A DNA stretch of 6,471 bases. Source: Actinomycetes bacterium (GTDB lineage Bacteria > Actinomycetota > Actinomycetes > Actinomycetales > Micrococcaceae). The stretch spans positions 1-6,471 of the forward strand of contig JAFAAV010000096.1 in NCBI GenBank assembly GCA_023426375.1, read 5' to 3'. The first letter of the stretch is position 1. Every line of letters starts with the position of its first letter. Position numbers and translations under genes: made by a program. The notes beneath the pieces are model-generated. The model was not told the DNA's origin. It was given only the letters and a program-made list of their open reading frames with translations, and did not search any database. This document shows positions 5,801 through 6,471 of this stretch, piece after piece.

Positions 5801-5850
5801 TGTCTCAGGACACCGGTAACAGTTGGTGTCTCAAGACTTTGGTGACACTT
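5801..5850. repeat. Two imperfect direct repeats with a 26-base period
   Basis: The segments 5801-5824 and 5827-5850 match at 18 of 24 positions. Both begin TGTCTCA, then have GAC, GGT and ACA at the same offsets, and end in TT. Each contains a partial dyad (TGTC-TCAG-GACA in the first). Repeated TGTCTCA/GACACC words of this kind remind me of sequence next to IS481/IS3-type elements in actinobacteria, but no transposase of that kind is visible, so the origin is a weak guess. They lie 94 bases or more upstream of nanK, so a regulatory role is not excluded. Confidence 0.5.
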
Positions 5851-6039
5851 CGCGAGTGAGATGGAGGCGTTTGAACCGCACTGGGTTCTGTTCCGATGAT
5901 GACCTGTACTAGGTTTGGCGCCTTCGTGTCATGAGATTGTTCAAGTGCTCGATGTTCGCCGAAGGGCACTGCCTATGCCCTACCAGTACGCACCATAGTT
6001 GCGTGCCCGTTGCTTGTTGCTCTTGGATGACGGCCGTCG
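5851..6039. other. Non-coding stretch with no recognisable gene
   Basis: Nothing supportable is visible here. The short minus-strand frames continuing leftward from the transposase remnant lose all family resemblance below about 6040. A 12-codon plus-strand frame starting near 5861 (MEAFEPHW) has no recognisable relatives. The stretch is probably decayed DNA between two insertion remnants. Confidence 0.5.
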
Positions 6040-6388
6040 ATCGGAACCAGCCGTAGGGTGAACAACCCCGCCCTGTGCCACGGAACGTCCAGCTCGATCG
6101 GCCCGACCTCAAGCTCTACCCTCTTCGGGATCGTCCCATAACGAGAGTCCGCGAAACGCGACGCCTCGCGCAAGCCTCTCGTAGCAAAGATAGTTGGTCG
6201 ACTCAGCCTGCAGGACACGTTCCAGCGCGGCGTTCACCAACACAGTCATGACCCTCCAACACCAGTCAAGACGACCATGCGCGCGTCAATCTCAGCGAAC
6301 AACGGCACATCCAGCTTCCCAGAGGCCTCCGGCCGCTCGACCAGATGCTGGCCGTGGGCCCACCGGGCTTCGACTGCTCATCAGTCAT
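6040..6388 (-). pseudogene. IS256-family transposase, 5' fragment with frameshifts
   Basis: On the minus strand the three frames together read a broken N-terminal part of a mutator-type (IS256) transposase. A start at 6388 (MTDEQSKPGG) is followed in another frame by LVERPEASGKLDVPLF and LTGVGG. A further shift near 6250 leads to VLVNAALERVLQAESTNYL, and a third near 6175-6180 to GLREASRFADSRYGTIPKRV and then VGPIELDVPWHRAGLFTLRLVP. The last part closely resembles the family block with NG-TPK-V, then VGP-(V/I)-(D/E)-LDVPRDRAGSF and PRLVPK. Intact members are about 400 residues and carry a DDE catalytic core, which is wholly missing here because similarity stops near 6040. At least three frameshifts in 350 bases and loss of two thirds of the gene make it non-functional. 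The family call rests on remembered motifs, not a search. Confidence 0.75.
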
Positions 6389-6419
6389 GGTCACGATTCT
6401 TTCCGCCCCTCTCAGCGCG

Positions 6420-6445
6420 GCTTACACAAACCCTCTCACACGCCC
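6420..6445 (-). mobile_element. Possible terminal inverted repeat of the IS256-type remnant
   Basis: On the minus strand, about 32 bases before the transposase start, the sequence GGGTTTGTGTAAGC occurs (6433-6420). TGTGTAA near the inner part of a roughly 26-base end is shared with IS256 itself, which would place the outer tip close to 6445. The opposite end was not found anywhere in the window, consistent with a truncated element. Confidence 0.4.
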
Positions 6446-6471
6446 GAACCCAGCACCAAGCGCATCCTCAC

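Noticed and set aside
5171..5819. Plus-strand open frames across nanK
   Set aside because: They are antisense to a gene with complete ROK motifs, have low-complexity Ala/Arg/Pro/Ser-rich translations and no ribosome binding site.
1..6471. CRISPR array, tRNA or rRNA genes, riboswitch
   Set aside because: I saw no regularly spaced identical repeats, no tRNA-like cloverleaf sequence and no conserved riboswitch core; intergenic spaces are short apart from the right flank.

Overview
The window carries an N-acetylmannosamine/sialic acid (Neu5Ac) catabolic locus with its own transporter and regulator. One flank holds the worn remains of insertion sequences. The G+C-rich sequence, the CUT1 sugar transporter with no ATPase gene in view, a lipoprotein binding protein and an apparently leaderless promoter all suggest an actinobacterium, perhaps of the Micrococcales type. 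The taxon is an inference, not something read directly.

Layout. Positions 1-2344 (minus strand) hold an ABC import operon: a lipoprotein solute-binding protein, a MalF-type permease, and the first 17 codons of a MalG-type permease that runs off the window. Positions 2345-2497 are a divergent promoter region. Positions 2498-4106 (plus strand) hold a fumarylacetoacetate-hydrolase (FAH) family enzyme, then a FadR-subfamily GntR regulator. Positions 4110-5707 (minus strand) hold a two-gene operon: nanK (ManNAc kinase), overlapping by four bases with nanE (ManNAc-6-P 2-epimerase). nanE ends three bases from the end of the regulator gene. Positions 5708-6471 have no intact gene: an upstream control region, a pair of direct repeats, and the broken 5' part of an IS256-type transposase on the minus strand.

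How the parts fit together. The transporter would import an amino sugar, plausibly Neu5Ac or ManNAc. NanK would phosphorylate ManNAc and NanE would convert ManNAc-6-P to GlcNAc-6-P for the nag pathway. Neither the Neu5Ac lyase (nanA), nor nagA/nagB, nor the ABC ATPase is in the window. Three copies of a short odd dyad, ATGTCTGAYGT, lie just upstream of the binding-protein gene, of gntR and of nanK. The spacing suggests that the GntR protein (a NanR-like role) controls all three transcripts including its own.

The least expected member is the FAH-family gene. Sialic acids are 3-deoxy-2-keto acids, and some FAH-family enzymes act on 3-deoxy-2-keto sugar acids, so an accessory step in sialic acid metabolism is possible but unproven.
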